Shown here piece by piece: positions 26,962 to 35,850 of a stretch of DNA of 64,000 bases. A program made the translations under genes and the position numbers. The DNA is taken from contig JAJYXP010000046.1 in assembly GCA_021801705.1 (NCBI GenBank), positions 1-64,000 on the forward strand, read 5' to 3'. Below the pieces are notes generated by a model, which was given only the letters and a program-made list of their open reading frames with translations, ran no database searches and was not told the origin of the DNA. This stretch comes from Pseudomonadota bacterium (GTDB taxonomy: Bacteria; Pseudomonadota; Gammaproteobacteria; Burkholderiales; Sulfuricellaceae). How positions within the stretch are numbered: position 1 is the stretch's first letter; every line of letters begins with the position of its first letter.

Positions 26962-29900
26962 TTGCCTAGAATCTTTGACAACATCGAAAAATCGCTCTTG
27001 CCCGCCTTGCAGGAAACCCTGCAAGTAGCCGAGCGCGCTGATTTTTGTGTCGGCTACTTCAATTTGCGCGGCTGGCGAAACCTGTCCGAGCATGTGGGTC
27101 GCTGGTCAGGCGGCGATGGGCATTGCTGCCGCCTACTGGTCGGAATGCACGTCACCCCGACTGACGAATTACGCAAGGCACTTCGGACGACAGGCGACGA
27201 AGAAGCGCTTGATAACCAGACCGCCATCCGGGAGAAGCGTCGTATCGCGGAAGAATTCCGCCAGCAGCTAACCTTTGGCGTCCCGACCAATGAGGACGAA
27301 GCGGCGCTCCGCCACTTGGCCGAACAGATTCATGGCAAGAAGCTGGTCGTGAAGGTCTATCTGCGCCATCCGCTGCACGCCAAGCTCTACCTGCTGCACC
27401 GGCAGGATACCAACAACCCGGTCACCGGCTTTCTTGGCAGCAGCAATCTCACCCTCGCCGGTCTCGCCAAACAAGGCGAGTTGAACGTCGATGTGCTGGA
27501 GCACGACGCCTGCAACAAGCTGGTGGATTGGTTCGAGGATCGCTGGCAAGACCGCTGGTGCATCGATATTTCCAAGGAACTCGCGGACATCATCGACGAG
27601 AGTTGGGCAGGTGAAAGACTGGTGCCGCCCTATCACGTCTATCTCAAGATAGCCTACCACTTGGCCCAGGAGGCCAGGGCGGGACTTTCCGAATTCCATA
27701 TTCCTTCCGTCTTCGGCAATACCCTGTTCGATTTCCAGATCGCCGCTGTCAAGATTGCCGCGCATCACCTCAACAAGCGGGGTGGCGTGCTGATCGGCGA
27801 CGTGGTGGGCCTTGGCAAGTCCATGATGGCTACGGCCCTCGCCAAGGTCTTCGAGGACGACTATCACACCGAAACCCTTATCATTTGCCCCAAGAACTTG
27901 GTGCCGATGTGGGAAGACTATGCGTATCGCTACCGACTCCGCGCCAAAGTGATGCCGCTTTCCAAGGTGCTGAATGAGTTGCCTGAGAAAACCCGGCGCT
28001 ACCGGGTGGTGTTAATCGACGAATCCCACAACCTGCGCAATAAGGAAGGCAAACGCTGGAAGGTGATTCGCGAATACATCGAGCGCAATGACAGCCACTG
28101 CATTCTGCTTTCGGCCACGCCTTACAACAAGACCTACCTTGACCTCTCGGCGCAGCTCTCGCTGTTCTTGCGCGAAGATGCCGACCTCGGCGTTCGCCCC
28201 GAAAAACTGCTGGCTGAGCTTGGGGGGGAGCATGAGTTCGTCCGCCGCCACCAATGCCCGGTGCGCTCACTGGCAGCCTTTGAAAAAAGCAGTGACCCGG
28301 ATGACTGGCGCGACCTGATGCGGCTTTACATGGTGCGCCGCACACGCGGCTTCATCATGCAGCACTACTCCCAAGAGGATGAACGCGGCAAGTATCTCCA
28401 GTTCGCGGACGGTCGGAAGTCCTACTTTCCCAAGCGCGTGCCGAAGAACCTCACTTTCACAATCAACGACGCCGACCCCGCCGATCCTTATGCCCGTTTC
28501 TACTCCGACAAGGTGGTCGGTACGATCAACGCGCTGGTGTTGCCCCGCTACGGGCTTGGCAACTACATCGCCCCGAAGCCAAAAATCCCGCCAACGCCCC
28601 ATCAGGACAAGATTATCGATGGCCTTTCCCGTGCAGGCACACGGCTAATGGGCTTCTGCCGCACCAACCTGTTCAAGCGCCTGGAAAGTGCCGGCCCGGC
28701 CTTCCTGCTTTCCATTGAACGCCACATCCTGCGCAACTTCATCGTCCTGCACGCTATCAAAAACGGGCTGGATATACCCTTGGGCACGCAAGGCGCTGAA
28801 CTGCTGGACACCCGTTATTACGACGAAGATCCGGAAGACGCAATGGCCGAAGATGTCGATGACGATACCGTCGTCGATGACCCGGAAGTCAGCGCAGCAA
28901 CAACCAACGGGCTACGCACCGAAGCCGACTATCGCGAACGCGCTGCCAAAGCCTACACGGCCTACAGCAGCACCTTCAAAAATCGCTTCAAATGGCTACC
29001 AAGTACGCTGTTCATCAAGGCCTTGGGCAATGATTTGCAGACGGACGCATTGGCATTGCTCGACGTGCTCATGCAATGCGGCGACTGGAACCCCGATCAC
29101 GATGCCAAGCTGGCCGAATTGATGAAGCTCGCGACCCAAAGCCACGGCAAGGAAAAGCTGCTGGTCTTTACCCAATTTGCCGACACGGCGCGTTACCTCA
29201 AATCTCAGTTGACCGCTCGCGGCTTCAAACAGATTGAAGAGGCCACCGGCGAAAGCGCCGATCCCACTCACCTCGCTTGGCGCTTCTCGCCTGAATCCAA
29301 CGGCAAGCGCGACAAGGTGCGGGCAGCGGATGAATTGCGCATTCTGATTGCCACCGACGTGCTCTCCGAAGGCCAAAACCTTCAGGACGCCCACATCATC
29401 GTCAACTATGACCTGCCTTGGGCCATCATCCGGCTTATCCAACGGGCGGGTCGTGTGGATCGCATCGGGCAGCAGTCTGACAAGATTCTCTGCTATTCCT
29501 TCGTCCCTGCCGATGGAGTGGAGCGCCTCATCAAGCTGCGCGCCCGTGTTCGTCAGCGCCTGATCGAAAACAAGGAAGTCGTCGGCTCCGACGAAACTTT
29601 CTTCGATGACGACAAGGACGACGAGCTCATTCGCGACCTTTACACAGAGAAGAACGGCATTCTCGACGACGATGGCGACACCGAGGTCGATCTCGCCTCC
29701 TACGCTTACCAGATATGGAAGAACGCCACTGACGCCCACCCGTCGCTGGTTGCCAAAATCGAAGCCATGCCCAACGTGGTCTATGCCACCAAAACGCACC
29801 AGCCCTCGCCGGGGGCACCCAAGGGCGTACTGGTCTACATGCGCACCGCGCAGGGTAATGACGCGCTGGCCTGGATGGACGAGGCTGGCAAACCAGTCAC

Positions 29901-30372
29901 CCAATCCCAGCTCACCATTCTCAAGGCCGCAGCCTGCTCAGCGGATACTGAACCACTGCCCCGCATGGAAACACATCACGCGCTCACCCAGCAGGGATTG
30001 GCGCACATTATGGAGGATGAGAAATCCTTCGGCGGTGCGCTGGGCCGCCCCTCGGGCGCTCGCTTCAAGGCCTATGAACGGCTCAAGCGCTACCGCGACA
30101 GTCTGGGCGACAAGCGCGACCTTTTTATCACTGACGAGCACGTCCGCCGCATCGAGCGAGCGTTGGAAGAAATCTACCGCTATCCGCTCTTCCAGACGGC
30201 AACTGACACCCTAAACCGGCAGCTCAAGTCAGGCATTGGCGACCACCAGTTGGCGGACTTGATTCTGTCCTTACGGGAAGATGGCCGCCTCTGCGTGATC
30301 GACGAACAGGAAAACCAGCCCGACCCCAAGCTAATCTGCTCGATGGGATTGGCACAATCTATCGCAACTTGA
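26962..30372 (+). CDS. PLD-domain SNF2-family helicase (putative defence protein)
   Basis: 1136 residues. N-terminal phospholipase D-like domain with one HxK...N set (HPLHAKLYLLH about residue 139, GFLGSSNLT about 158). SNF2 helicase core: Walker A GDVVGLGKSMMATAL (about 278), DESHNLRN (about 352), SATPYNK (about 383), and C-terminal lobe LVFTQFADTARYL (about 734), ATDVLSEGQNLQDAHIIVNYDLPW, QRAGRVDRIGQ (about 832). Start is TTG 26962 with GGGGAGG nine bases upstream; no in-frame ATG precedes it after the last stop. First gene of a six-gene coupled run that includes a DNA methyltransferase, which suggests phage restriction. It resembles DISARM DrmD and similar helicases, but no drmA/drmB is present. 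Confidence 0.9.
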   Translation: MPRIFDNIEKSLLPALQETLQVAERADFCVGYFNLRGWRNLSEHVGRWSGGDGHCCRLLVGMHVTPTDELRKALRTTGDEEALDNQTAIREKRRIAEEFRQQLTFGVPTNEDEAALRHLAEQIHGKKLVVKVYLRHPLHAKLYLLHRQDTNNPVTGFLGSSNLTLAGLAKQGELNVDVLEHDACNKLVDWFEDRWQDRWCIDISKELADIIDESWAGERLVPPYHVYLKIAYHLAQEARAGLSEFHIPSVFGNTLFDFQIAAVKIAAHHLNKRGGVLIGDVVGLGKSMMATALAKVFEDDYHTETLIICPKNLVPMWEDYAYRYRLRAKVMPLSKVLNELPEKTRRYRVVLIDESHNLRNKEGKRWKVIREYIERNDSHCILLSATPYNKTYLDLSAQLSLFLREDADLGVRPEKLLAELGGEHEFVRRHQCPVRSLAAFEKSSDPDDWRDLMRLYMVRRTRGFIMQHYSQEDERGKYLQFADGRKSYFPKRVPKNLTFTINDADPADPYARFYSDKVVGTINALVLPRYGLGNYIAPKPKIPPTPHQDKIIDGLSRAGTRLMGFCRTNLFKRLESAGPAFLLSIERHILRNFIVLHAIKNGLDIPLGTQGAELLDTRYYDEDPEDAMAEDVDDDTVVDDPEVSAATTNGLRTEADYRERAAKAYTAYSSTFKNRFKWLPSTLFIKALGNDLQTDALALLDVLMQCGDWNPDHDAKLAELMKLATQSHGKEKLLVFTQFADTARYLKSQLTARGFKQIEEATGESADPTHLAWRFSPESNGKRDKVRAADELRILIATDVLSEGQNLQDAHIIVNYDLPWAIIRLIQRAGRVDRIGQQSDKILCYSFVPADGVERLIKLRARVRQRLIENKEVVGSDETFFDDDKDDELIRDLYTEKNGILDDDGDTEVDLASYAYQIWKNATDAHPSLVAKIEAMPNVVYATKTHQPSPGAPKGVLVYMRTAQGNDALAWMDEAGKPVTQSQLTILKAAACSADTEPLPRMETHHALTQQGLAHIMEDEKSFGGALGRPSGARFKAYERLKRYRDSLGDKRDLFITDEHVRRIERALEEIYRYPLFQTATDTLNRQLKSGIGDHQLADLILSLREDGRLCVIDEQENQPDPKLICSMGLAQSIAT

Positions 30373-30385
30373 ATGGAGAAAAACC

Positions 30386-30631
30386 ATGAGCATGAACTTC
30401 AAGCCCTATATCACCCGTGACCCCTCGATCTGTGGCGGTGAACCCGTTATCACAGGAACACGAATAACGGTGCGTACCATCCTCGCAAGTCTGGCGGAAG
30501 GGATGGACACAGATGAACTCTTGCTGGATTTTCCAACGCTCAGCCGTGATGCTGTGCGCGCCGTTGTTGCCTTTGCAGCAGTATCCGCAGAAGAAGACCT
30601 CCCGTTGCCGGCAACTCCGGTTCTGGCATGA
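30386..30631 (+). CDS. DUF433 antitoxin-like protein
   Basis: 81 residues with the DUF433 pattern: ITRDPSICGGEPVITGTRITVRTILASLAEGMDTDELLLDFPTLSRDAVRAVVAFAA. DUF433 proteins are winged-helix-like partners of PIN-type toxins. Fourteen bases after the helicase and overlapping the next gene by four bases (ATGA), so translation of the pair is coupled. Confidence 0.9.
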   Translation: MSMNFKPYITRDPSICGGEPVITGTRITVRTILASLAEGMDTDELLLDFPTLSRDAVRAVVAFAAVSAEEDLPLPATPVLA

Positions 30632-30978
30632 AAATCAAGCTCGACGAAAACCTGCCCGCGAGGTTGGCGCCCATTCTGCAAAGACATGGGCACGATGTTG
30701 ACACCGTACCCGAGGAGCACTTGAGCGGCAGACCGGATGCAGAAATCTGGCAAGCAGTGAGTGCGGAAGGCCGTTTCCTCATCACCCAGGACCTGGATTT
30801 TTCCGACACCCGCCAATTCGCGCCCGGCACGCACGCCGGTTTGTTACTTGTCCGTTTGCGCGAACCGGGTGCTCATGCCCTGCTGGAGGCCATCAACGCC
30901 GTTGCCGCCGAGATCGCCGATTGGGCCGGTTGCTTCGTCGTCCTCACCGAAAATAAAATACGAATCAAGCGCCCATGA
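30628..30978 (+). CDS. DUF5615 PIN-like toxin
   Basis: 116 residues of the DUF5615/Mut7-C-like PIN fold: the first acidic residue sits in KIKLDENLP, then HGHDVDTVPEEHLSGRPDAEIWQAVSAEGRFLITQDLDFSD with the conserved acidic pair. PIN proteins are RNases. It is coupled to the DUF433 antitoxin before it and to the methyltransferase after it (ATGA overlaps on both sides), so the toxin-antitoxin pair is built into the restriction operon, probably stabilising it or acting as an abortive arm. Confidence 0.88.
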   Translation: MKIKLDENLPARLAPILQRHGHDVDTVPEEHLSGRPDAEIWQAVSAEGRFLITQDLDFSDTRQFAPGTHAGLLLVRLREPGAHALLEAINAVAAEIADWAGCFVVLTENKIRIKRP

Positions 30979-33900
30979 CGATTGACGCCACCCGTTTTCA
31001 GAAGCTGCTCAACGACTTCAAACTGGAACAGCTTTTCAACGAATTCGGCTGGGATCATGCCAGCCTCAAACCGCAGGAGCTTCCGGTCAGCGGTGAGGCA
31101 TTCACCCTCACCGCCATCGCCCAAAAGCGTGGCGTCGCGGTGTTGCGTTGCACGCCCGACAGCGCCGGCAATATCCCGCCCCGCCCCACGCTGCTCAAAA
31201 TCGAGAAAGAAGCCACCAAGCTCGCCCACGAGCACCTGTTGGTCTTCGCCGATGCGGCACAAACCATGCTCACCTGGCTGTGGGTCGCCCGCGTACCCGG
31301 CCAGCCCAACGCCACGCGCACGCACACCTGGCACAAGGGCACCAGCGGCGAATCGCTGCGGCAAAAGCTTAACCAGATTGTCTGGGCGCTGGAAGAAGAG
31401 GAGGCCATCACCCTCACCGATGTCATCACGGGTTTGCGTAAAGCCTTTGATCGTGACCGTGTTTCCAAGAAATTCTATGAACATTTCAAGGCCGAGCATC
31501 AAGCCTTTGCCGACTTCATCGAGGGCATCGCAGCGGCCACCGACCAAGCCTGGTATGCCTCGCTGATGCTTAACCGCCTGATGTTCGTTTACTTCATCCA
31601 GCAAAAAGGCTTCCTTGACGGCAACCAGAACTATCTGGCCGACCGCATGCGGCGCGTGCGGGAACAAGCAGGTGAAGGTCACTTTCATACTTTCTACCGG
31701 CAGTTCCTGCGCCGCCTGTTTCACGAAGGGCTGGGGCTGCCGAAAGGGTCACGCGGCGCTGATCTTTCCACCCTGATCGGCGAAGTGCCCTACCTCAACG
31801 GCGGCCTGTTCGCCGTGCATGAGCTGGAAGAAGCTCACCCCGACATTGACATTCCAGATGAAGCCTTCGAACGCCTGTTCGCCTTCTTCGATGCCTACGA
31901 CTGGCACCTCGATGACCGGCCACTATCGTCGGGCAACGAAATCAACCCGGACGTGCTTGGCTACATCTTCGAGAAGTACATCAACCAGAAGCAGATGGGA
32001 GCGTACTACACCAAGGAGGACATCACCGAGTACATCAGCAAGAACACGGTCGTTCCGCACCTGATCGAGCAGGCGCGGGAACGCTGCAAGGTGGCCTTCG
32101 ACGGCGAGACCTCGGTATGGAACCTGCTCAAGGCCGACCCCGACCGGTATATCTACCCGGCGATGAAAACCGGCGTCATCGATGCCAGCGGCAACGCGGT
32201 GCCCGAAACCGCGTTGCCGGATTTCGTCCAAACCGGGATGAAAGACCCCAAGGCGCGCATGTTCGAGCGCCGCTACAACCTCGGCGAAGCGGTATTCCAC
32301 ACCGTCACCGGCGAGCGTGGCACTCTGCCCACTGAAACCTGGCGTGAATACGTTGAACGCCGCACCCGTTGCCTGGCCGTGCGCGACAAGCTGGCCAGCG
32401 GCGAGGTAAAAAGCGCCGACGACCTCATCACCCTCAACCTCGACATTCGCCAGTTCATGCAGGATGTCATCGACACCTGCACCGGCCCCGACCTGCTGCG
32501 CGCCGTCTGGCAAGCCATCGTCGGGCGGGTGCCGGAAAAGGCCAACGAAAAATTTCGCCACGGCATCACCATCCTCGACCCCACCTGCGGCTCGGGCGCT
32601 TTCCTGTTCGCCGCGCTCAACGTCCTGGAACCCTTGTACGAAGCCTGCCTCGACCGCATGGAAGGCTTCGTCGAAGATGCCAAACGCACCCCTCGCCCGC
32701 TTGCGGGAGAGGGGCTGGGGGAGAGGGCAGCGGGAAAGCAGGGAGAGGGTGCTTTTGCGGATTTCACCAAAATTCTCGCCGAAGTCGCGCACCACCCCTC
32801 GCGCCGCTACTACATCTACAAGACCATCATCCTGCACAACCTGTTCGGCGTGGACATCATGGCTGAAGCGGTCGAAATCTGTAAGCTGCGGCTCTTCCTC
32901 AAGCTGGTGTCGCAGGTGGACGGCGGGCGCGAACTGGAGCCACTACCCGACATCGACTTCAACATCCGCGCTGGCAACACGCTGGTCGGCTATGCCACCG
33001 AGGCGCAGTTTGACGCCGCCAACACGCTCGCCAGCGACCAAGCGCACCGCGCCGAAATAAAGGCCAGCACCGCCGATTTAGCCGACCTGTTCGACCGCTT
33101 CCGCGAACAGCAGACTGTCCACGGCGGCAAGGTCACGGCGGACGACAAGCGCAAGCTGCGCGATAAGCTGAACGGCCTGAGCCTGGAGCTGGATCGCTAT
33201 CTCGCCTATGATTACGGCATCGGCCCGGACAACGCCAGCGCCTTTGCTGCCTGGCGGGCCAGCCACCAGCCGTTTCACTGGTTCGCGGAGTTTTATGGGG
33301 TGATGCGCGAGGGCGGGTTCGATGTGGTGATCGGGAATCCGCCATATGTCGAGTATTCAAAGGTTCGTTCTACCTACTCGATTCATCGCTTCCACACGGA
33401 GGATTCGGGGAACTTGTACGCGTTCACTATTGAGCGTTCTGGCATTCTTGTGGATCGAGATGGCAATGTTGGATTGATCGTTCCTATAGCTGCCATCAGC
33501 GTAGCTGAGACCACTTCGGTTCGAGAAAATATCCGCAACAGTTATCAAGCTACTTGGTTCAGTAGCTATGCGATTCGACCGGCAAAATTATTCGAGGGTG
33601 TTGAACAGCGATTGACAATTTTCCTCGCGCATAAAGGGGGAGAAAAAAGAACCCGGGTTCAATCTACAAAATACCACCAGTGGTATGTCAGCGAACGACC
33701 GCATCTCTTCGATACGTTGGCTTATTGCCCTCTGCCTTTTCCAACAAATAGCTCGCCCGTGGCGAAATGTGGATCACCAATAGCACGCTCGGCCCTTGAG
33801 AAATTGGAGAGTGCTGCAGGCAGCAAAGCGATAACTTGGCTTGTTGGAAGATGTACATCCCCACTGTTTTTCCATCGGACGCCAGGCTATTGGATCAGGA

Positions 33901-34358
33901 TGATGGATTTTGAGCCGTACTTTCGATCACCGACGGCCACGAGATCAGTGCACCACATACGAGAACTTAGTGCAGTTGGGAAACGTGAGGCGTCGTTCAT
34001 TGGCTGTATTGTCAGTAGCTCCCTGTATTTTTACTGGTTCTTCTCGCTCGGGAATTGTCGCAATCTGACTTTGGACGATGTTCGCCAATTCCCAGTCGGG
34101 AAGCCAGCGGCATCTTCACTTGATCGGGCCGACGAGTTATTTTCTCGCTTAATGAGTGACTACCAGAAGAATTCGGTAATCAGCCGCAGAGGAAAAACTG
34201 AATTTCAGGAATTCAACTGGGGGTTATCGAAACCTATTGTTGACGAGATCGACAGCCTTCTTGCCGAGCATTACGGCTTAAACGAAGTGGAACAGGATTT
34301 TGTCATTAACTACGACTTGAAAATTCGCATGGGCGCTGCGCCAGACGAAGAAGAATGA
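30975..34358 (+). CDS. Large Eco57I/PglX-type adenine-specific DNA methyltransferase
   Basis: 1127 residues. N6-adenine methylase motifs: ILDPTCGSGAFLFAALNVLEP (motif I, about residue 534) and FDVVIGNPPYVEYS (motif IV NPPY, about 785). The N-terminal 500 residues are helical (RLMFVYFIQQKGFLDGN, QMGAYYTKEDITEYI) as in type IIG and PglX/DrmMI-like enzymes; I see no certain PD-(D/E)XK nuclease. The last 330 residues are visibly more AT-rich and probably form the target recognition domain. A palindromic repeat is inserted in frame at 32690-32750. Overlaps both neighbours by four bases. Confidence 0.9.
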   Translation: MTIDATRFQKLLNDFKLEQLFNEFGWDHASLKPQELPVSGEAFTLTAIAQKRGVAVLRCTPDSAGNIPPRPTLLKIEKEATKLAHEHLLVFADAAQTMLTWLWVARVPGQPNATRTHTWHKGTSGESLRQKLNQIVWALEEEEAITLTDVITGLRKAFDRDRVSKKFYEHFKAEHQAFADFIEGIAAATDQAWYASLMLNRLMFVYFIQQKGFLDGNQNYLADRMRRVREQAGEGHFHTFYRQFLRRLFHEGLGLPKGSRGADLSTLIGEVPYLNGGLFAVHELEEAHPDIDIPDEAFERLFAFFDAYDWHLDDRPLSSGNEINPDVLGYIFEKYINQKQMGAYYTKEDITEYISKNTVVPHLIEQARERCKVAFDGETSVWNLLKADPDRYIYPAMKTGVIDASGNAVPETALPDFVQTGMKDPKARMFERRYNLGEAVFHTVTGERGTLPTETWREYVERRTRCLAVRDKLASGEVKSADDLITLNLDIRQFMQDVIDTCTGPDLLRAVWQAIVGRVPEKANEKFRHGITILDPTCGSGAFLFAALNVLEPLYEACLDRMEGFVEDAKRTPRPLAGEGLGERAAGKQGEGAFADFTKILAEVAHHPSRRYYIYKTIILHNLFGVDIMAEAVEICKLRLFLKLVSQVDGGRELEPLPDIDFNIRAGNTLVGYATEAQFDAANTLASDQAHRAEIKASTADLADLFDRFREQQTVHGGKVTADDKRKLRDKLNGLSLELDRYLAYDYGIGPDNASAFAAWRASHQPFHWFAEFYGVMREGGFDVVIGNPPYVEYSKVRSTYSIHRFHTEDSGNLYAFTIERSGILVDRDGNVGLIVPIAAISVAETTSVRENIRNSYQATWFSSYAIRPAKLFEGVEQRLTIFLAHKGGEKRTRVQSTKYHQWYVSERPHLFDTLAYCPLPFPTNSSPVAKCGSPIARSALEKLESAAGSKAITWLVGRCTSPLFFHRTPGYWIRMMDFEPYFRSPTATRSVHHIRELSAVGKREASFIGCIVSSSLYFYWFFSLGNCRNLTLDDVRQFPVGKPAASSLDRADELFSRLMSDYQKNSVISRRGKTEFQEFNWGLSKPIVDEIDSLLAEHYGLNEVEQDFVINYDLKIRMGAAPDEEE
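32690..32750. repeat. REP-like palindrome inserted in frame in the methyltransferase gene
   Basis: CCCTCGCCCGC and GCGGGAGAGGG form an imperfect hairpin around 32691-32713, followed by GGGAGAGGGC units. Read as protein it gives TPRPLAGEGLGERAAG, the product of a repeat widespread in proteobacterial genomes (PLAGEGLGER). It sits between motif I and the next conserved block and keeps the frame open. Confidence 0.75.
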
Positions 34359-34876
34359 AGCCTGCGCCCGTCACCCTGCCAGCCATCTGCGCCCAGCGTG
34401 TCGGGCCTGAATTCGCCGCGCGAATAGTCGGCGCTGGCGAGACGGCGCTGCTCGACGAACCGCTGCTCGGCCTCGTCGCCTCCCGCGAATGCCCCGGCCA
34501 TGTCCTGCTCGAAACCCTGGATCTCGTGCCGGAATGGGTCAAGTCCGGCCGGGTCATCGTCAGCGGCTTCCACTCGCCACTGGAACAGCAGGTGTTGCGC
34601 TCCGTCCTGCGCCGCGAGGGCCGCGTGGTGAAAGTGCTGGCACGCGGCATGACCGACTATCGCCCCACGCCCGAAGAACGCGAACCCCTGACCAGTGGCC
34701 GGATGCTGGTCGTCAGCGCCTTCGCCCCCGAAGTGCGCCGCACCACCCGCGAAACCGCGCTGGCACGCAACCGTCTGGTGCTCGCACTGGCCACGGAAAT
34801 CGTTGTTCCTCACGTCACCGCTGGCAGTCCCCTAGCGGCATTGCTCTCAGGGAGGGAGTTGTCCGATGCCGTTTAG
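34355..34876 (+). CDS. DprA/SMF-like SLOG-fold protein
   Basis: 173 residues with the Rossmann-type SLOG/DprA core: LLGLVASRECPGHVLLETLDL, SGRVIVSGFHSPLEQQVLRSVL, a strand ending VVKVLARGMT, and MLVVSAFAPEVRRTTRETALARNRLVLALATEIVVPHV. It is about half the size of true DprA and lacks its flanking domains, so it is a stand-alone SLOG protein. SLOG domains bind nucleotides or nucleotide-like signals and recur in defence operons. Starts within the methyltransferase stop (ATGA) and overlaps the next gene by 11 bases. Confidence 0.82.
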   Translation: MKPAPVTLPAICAQRVGPEFAARIVGAGETALLDEPLLGLVASRECPGHVLLETLDLVPEWVKSGRVIVSGFHSPLEQQVLRSVLRREGRVVKVLARGMTDYRPTPEEREPLTSGRMLVVSAFAPEVRRTTRETALARNRLVLALATEIVVPHVTAGSPLAALLSGRELSDAV

Positions 34877-35801
34877 CGACACGTCCGCAACAACAGACAT
34901 ACGAAGATTCGGGTATTACATACCTAAACCCGACGGAACCATGGATTTCGTCGTGCATGACAGAGTGGCAAGTGCAGAGGTGCTCACTGAATTTCACGAA
35001 ATAAGTAATGCCATCTTCCATCTGCAACCGATCATATTTGCTTTTGATGTGGTTGAAAGGAATTATCGGGAGCTTGTAGATTCAATTGAAGACCATCGAA
35101 CGCGATTGAATGATTTGGGAGTGGCAAATCCGTTGCCCATTTCGGGCGCCATGGACGGGATCGTATTGGCCGTTCAGAAAGTCTCCAATTTCCTATCATC
35201 GGCAAGCGCCTTCCTCGCGCAAACTGAAACACAACTCCGGCGTGTACACGGTACAGACTCGCCCGAACTGAATATATGGAATGATGAGCGAAAGAATCTG
35301 CACGCGACCTGCTTTTCGTACCGATTCTTGTATGAGCTTCGAAATTTCGCCCAGCACAGGAGCCTGCCGCTTTCGAGCTTCAACATTGCCGGCGAACGAG
35401 CCTCCGAAAATGCTCCCATGGTCTTCAAGACAGGTGCCTTGCTTTTGCGTGATGGGCTTCTCGGAGACGGATATAAATGGAAGAAACTTCGAGTAGAAAT
35501 CCAGCAGCAACCTCCTGAGTTTGAATTGCTGCCCCTCATCGCAGAATATCTTCACAGTTTGCGCCAGCTCTGTTTGGTGGCAGTGCAACTACAGAGTGCG
35601 CGACTGGCCGAGTGCGCCCATTACCTTGATACGGTGCGCAGGGTGCTGCAAACCCCCGTGGGTGCCGTGCCCGTCTTTTTTATTGGAGAATCCTCCTCAA
35701 AGGAAAAGCCTCCATCGCGAGTCGAAGTCTTCCCCATGGAGCAATTTGAGTATCTTCTTCGAGAATATGACCGACTTTTCAAATCGTGCAAAGCCAAATG
35801 A
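34866..35801 (+). CDS. Uncharacterised protein with HEPN-like Rx4H motif
   Basis: 311 residues, mostly helical, no signal or membrane segment. The helix FLYELRNFAQHRSLPL holds R159-N-F-A-Q-H164, which fits the Rx4-6H active-site motif of HEPN ribonucleases. No other family was recognised. Its ATG lies inside the SLOG gene, giving strong coupling, and its composition is more AT-rich than the SLOG gene. The pair suggests a sensor (SLOG) and RNase effector (HEPN), which is inference from motif and neighbourhood only. Confidence 0.7.
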   Translation: MPFSDTSATTDIRRFGYYIPKPDGTMDFVVHDRVASAEVLTEFHEISNAIFHLQPIIFAFDVVERNYRELVDSIEDHRTRLNDLGVANPLPISGAMDGIVLAVQKVSNFLSSASAFLAQTETQLRRVHGTDSPELNIWNDERKNLHATCFSYRFLYELRNFAQHRSLPLSSFNIAGERASENAPMVFKTGALLLRDGLLGDGYKWKKLRVEIQQQPPEFELLPLIAEYLHSLRQLCLVAVQLQSARLAECAHYLDTVRRVLQTPVGAVPVFFIGESSSKEKPPSRVEVFPMEQFEYLLREYDRLFKSCKAK

Positions 35802-35850
35802 AATTCAAGAGAGGCGCGGGAATAAACGCAGAATCAGGGAGAAAAATACC

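Noticed and set aside
26962-34358. Assignment of the island as a DISARM system
   Set aside because: Helicase and methylase resemble DrmD and DrmMI, but DrmA, DrmB and a separate DrmC are not present in the window.
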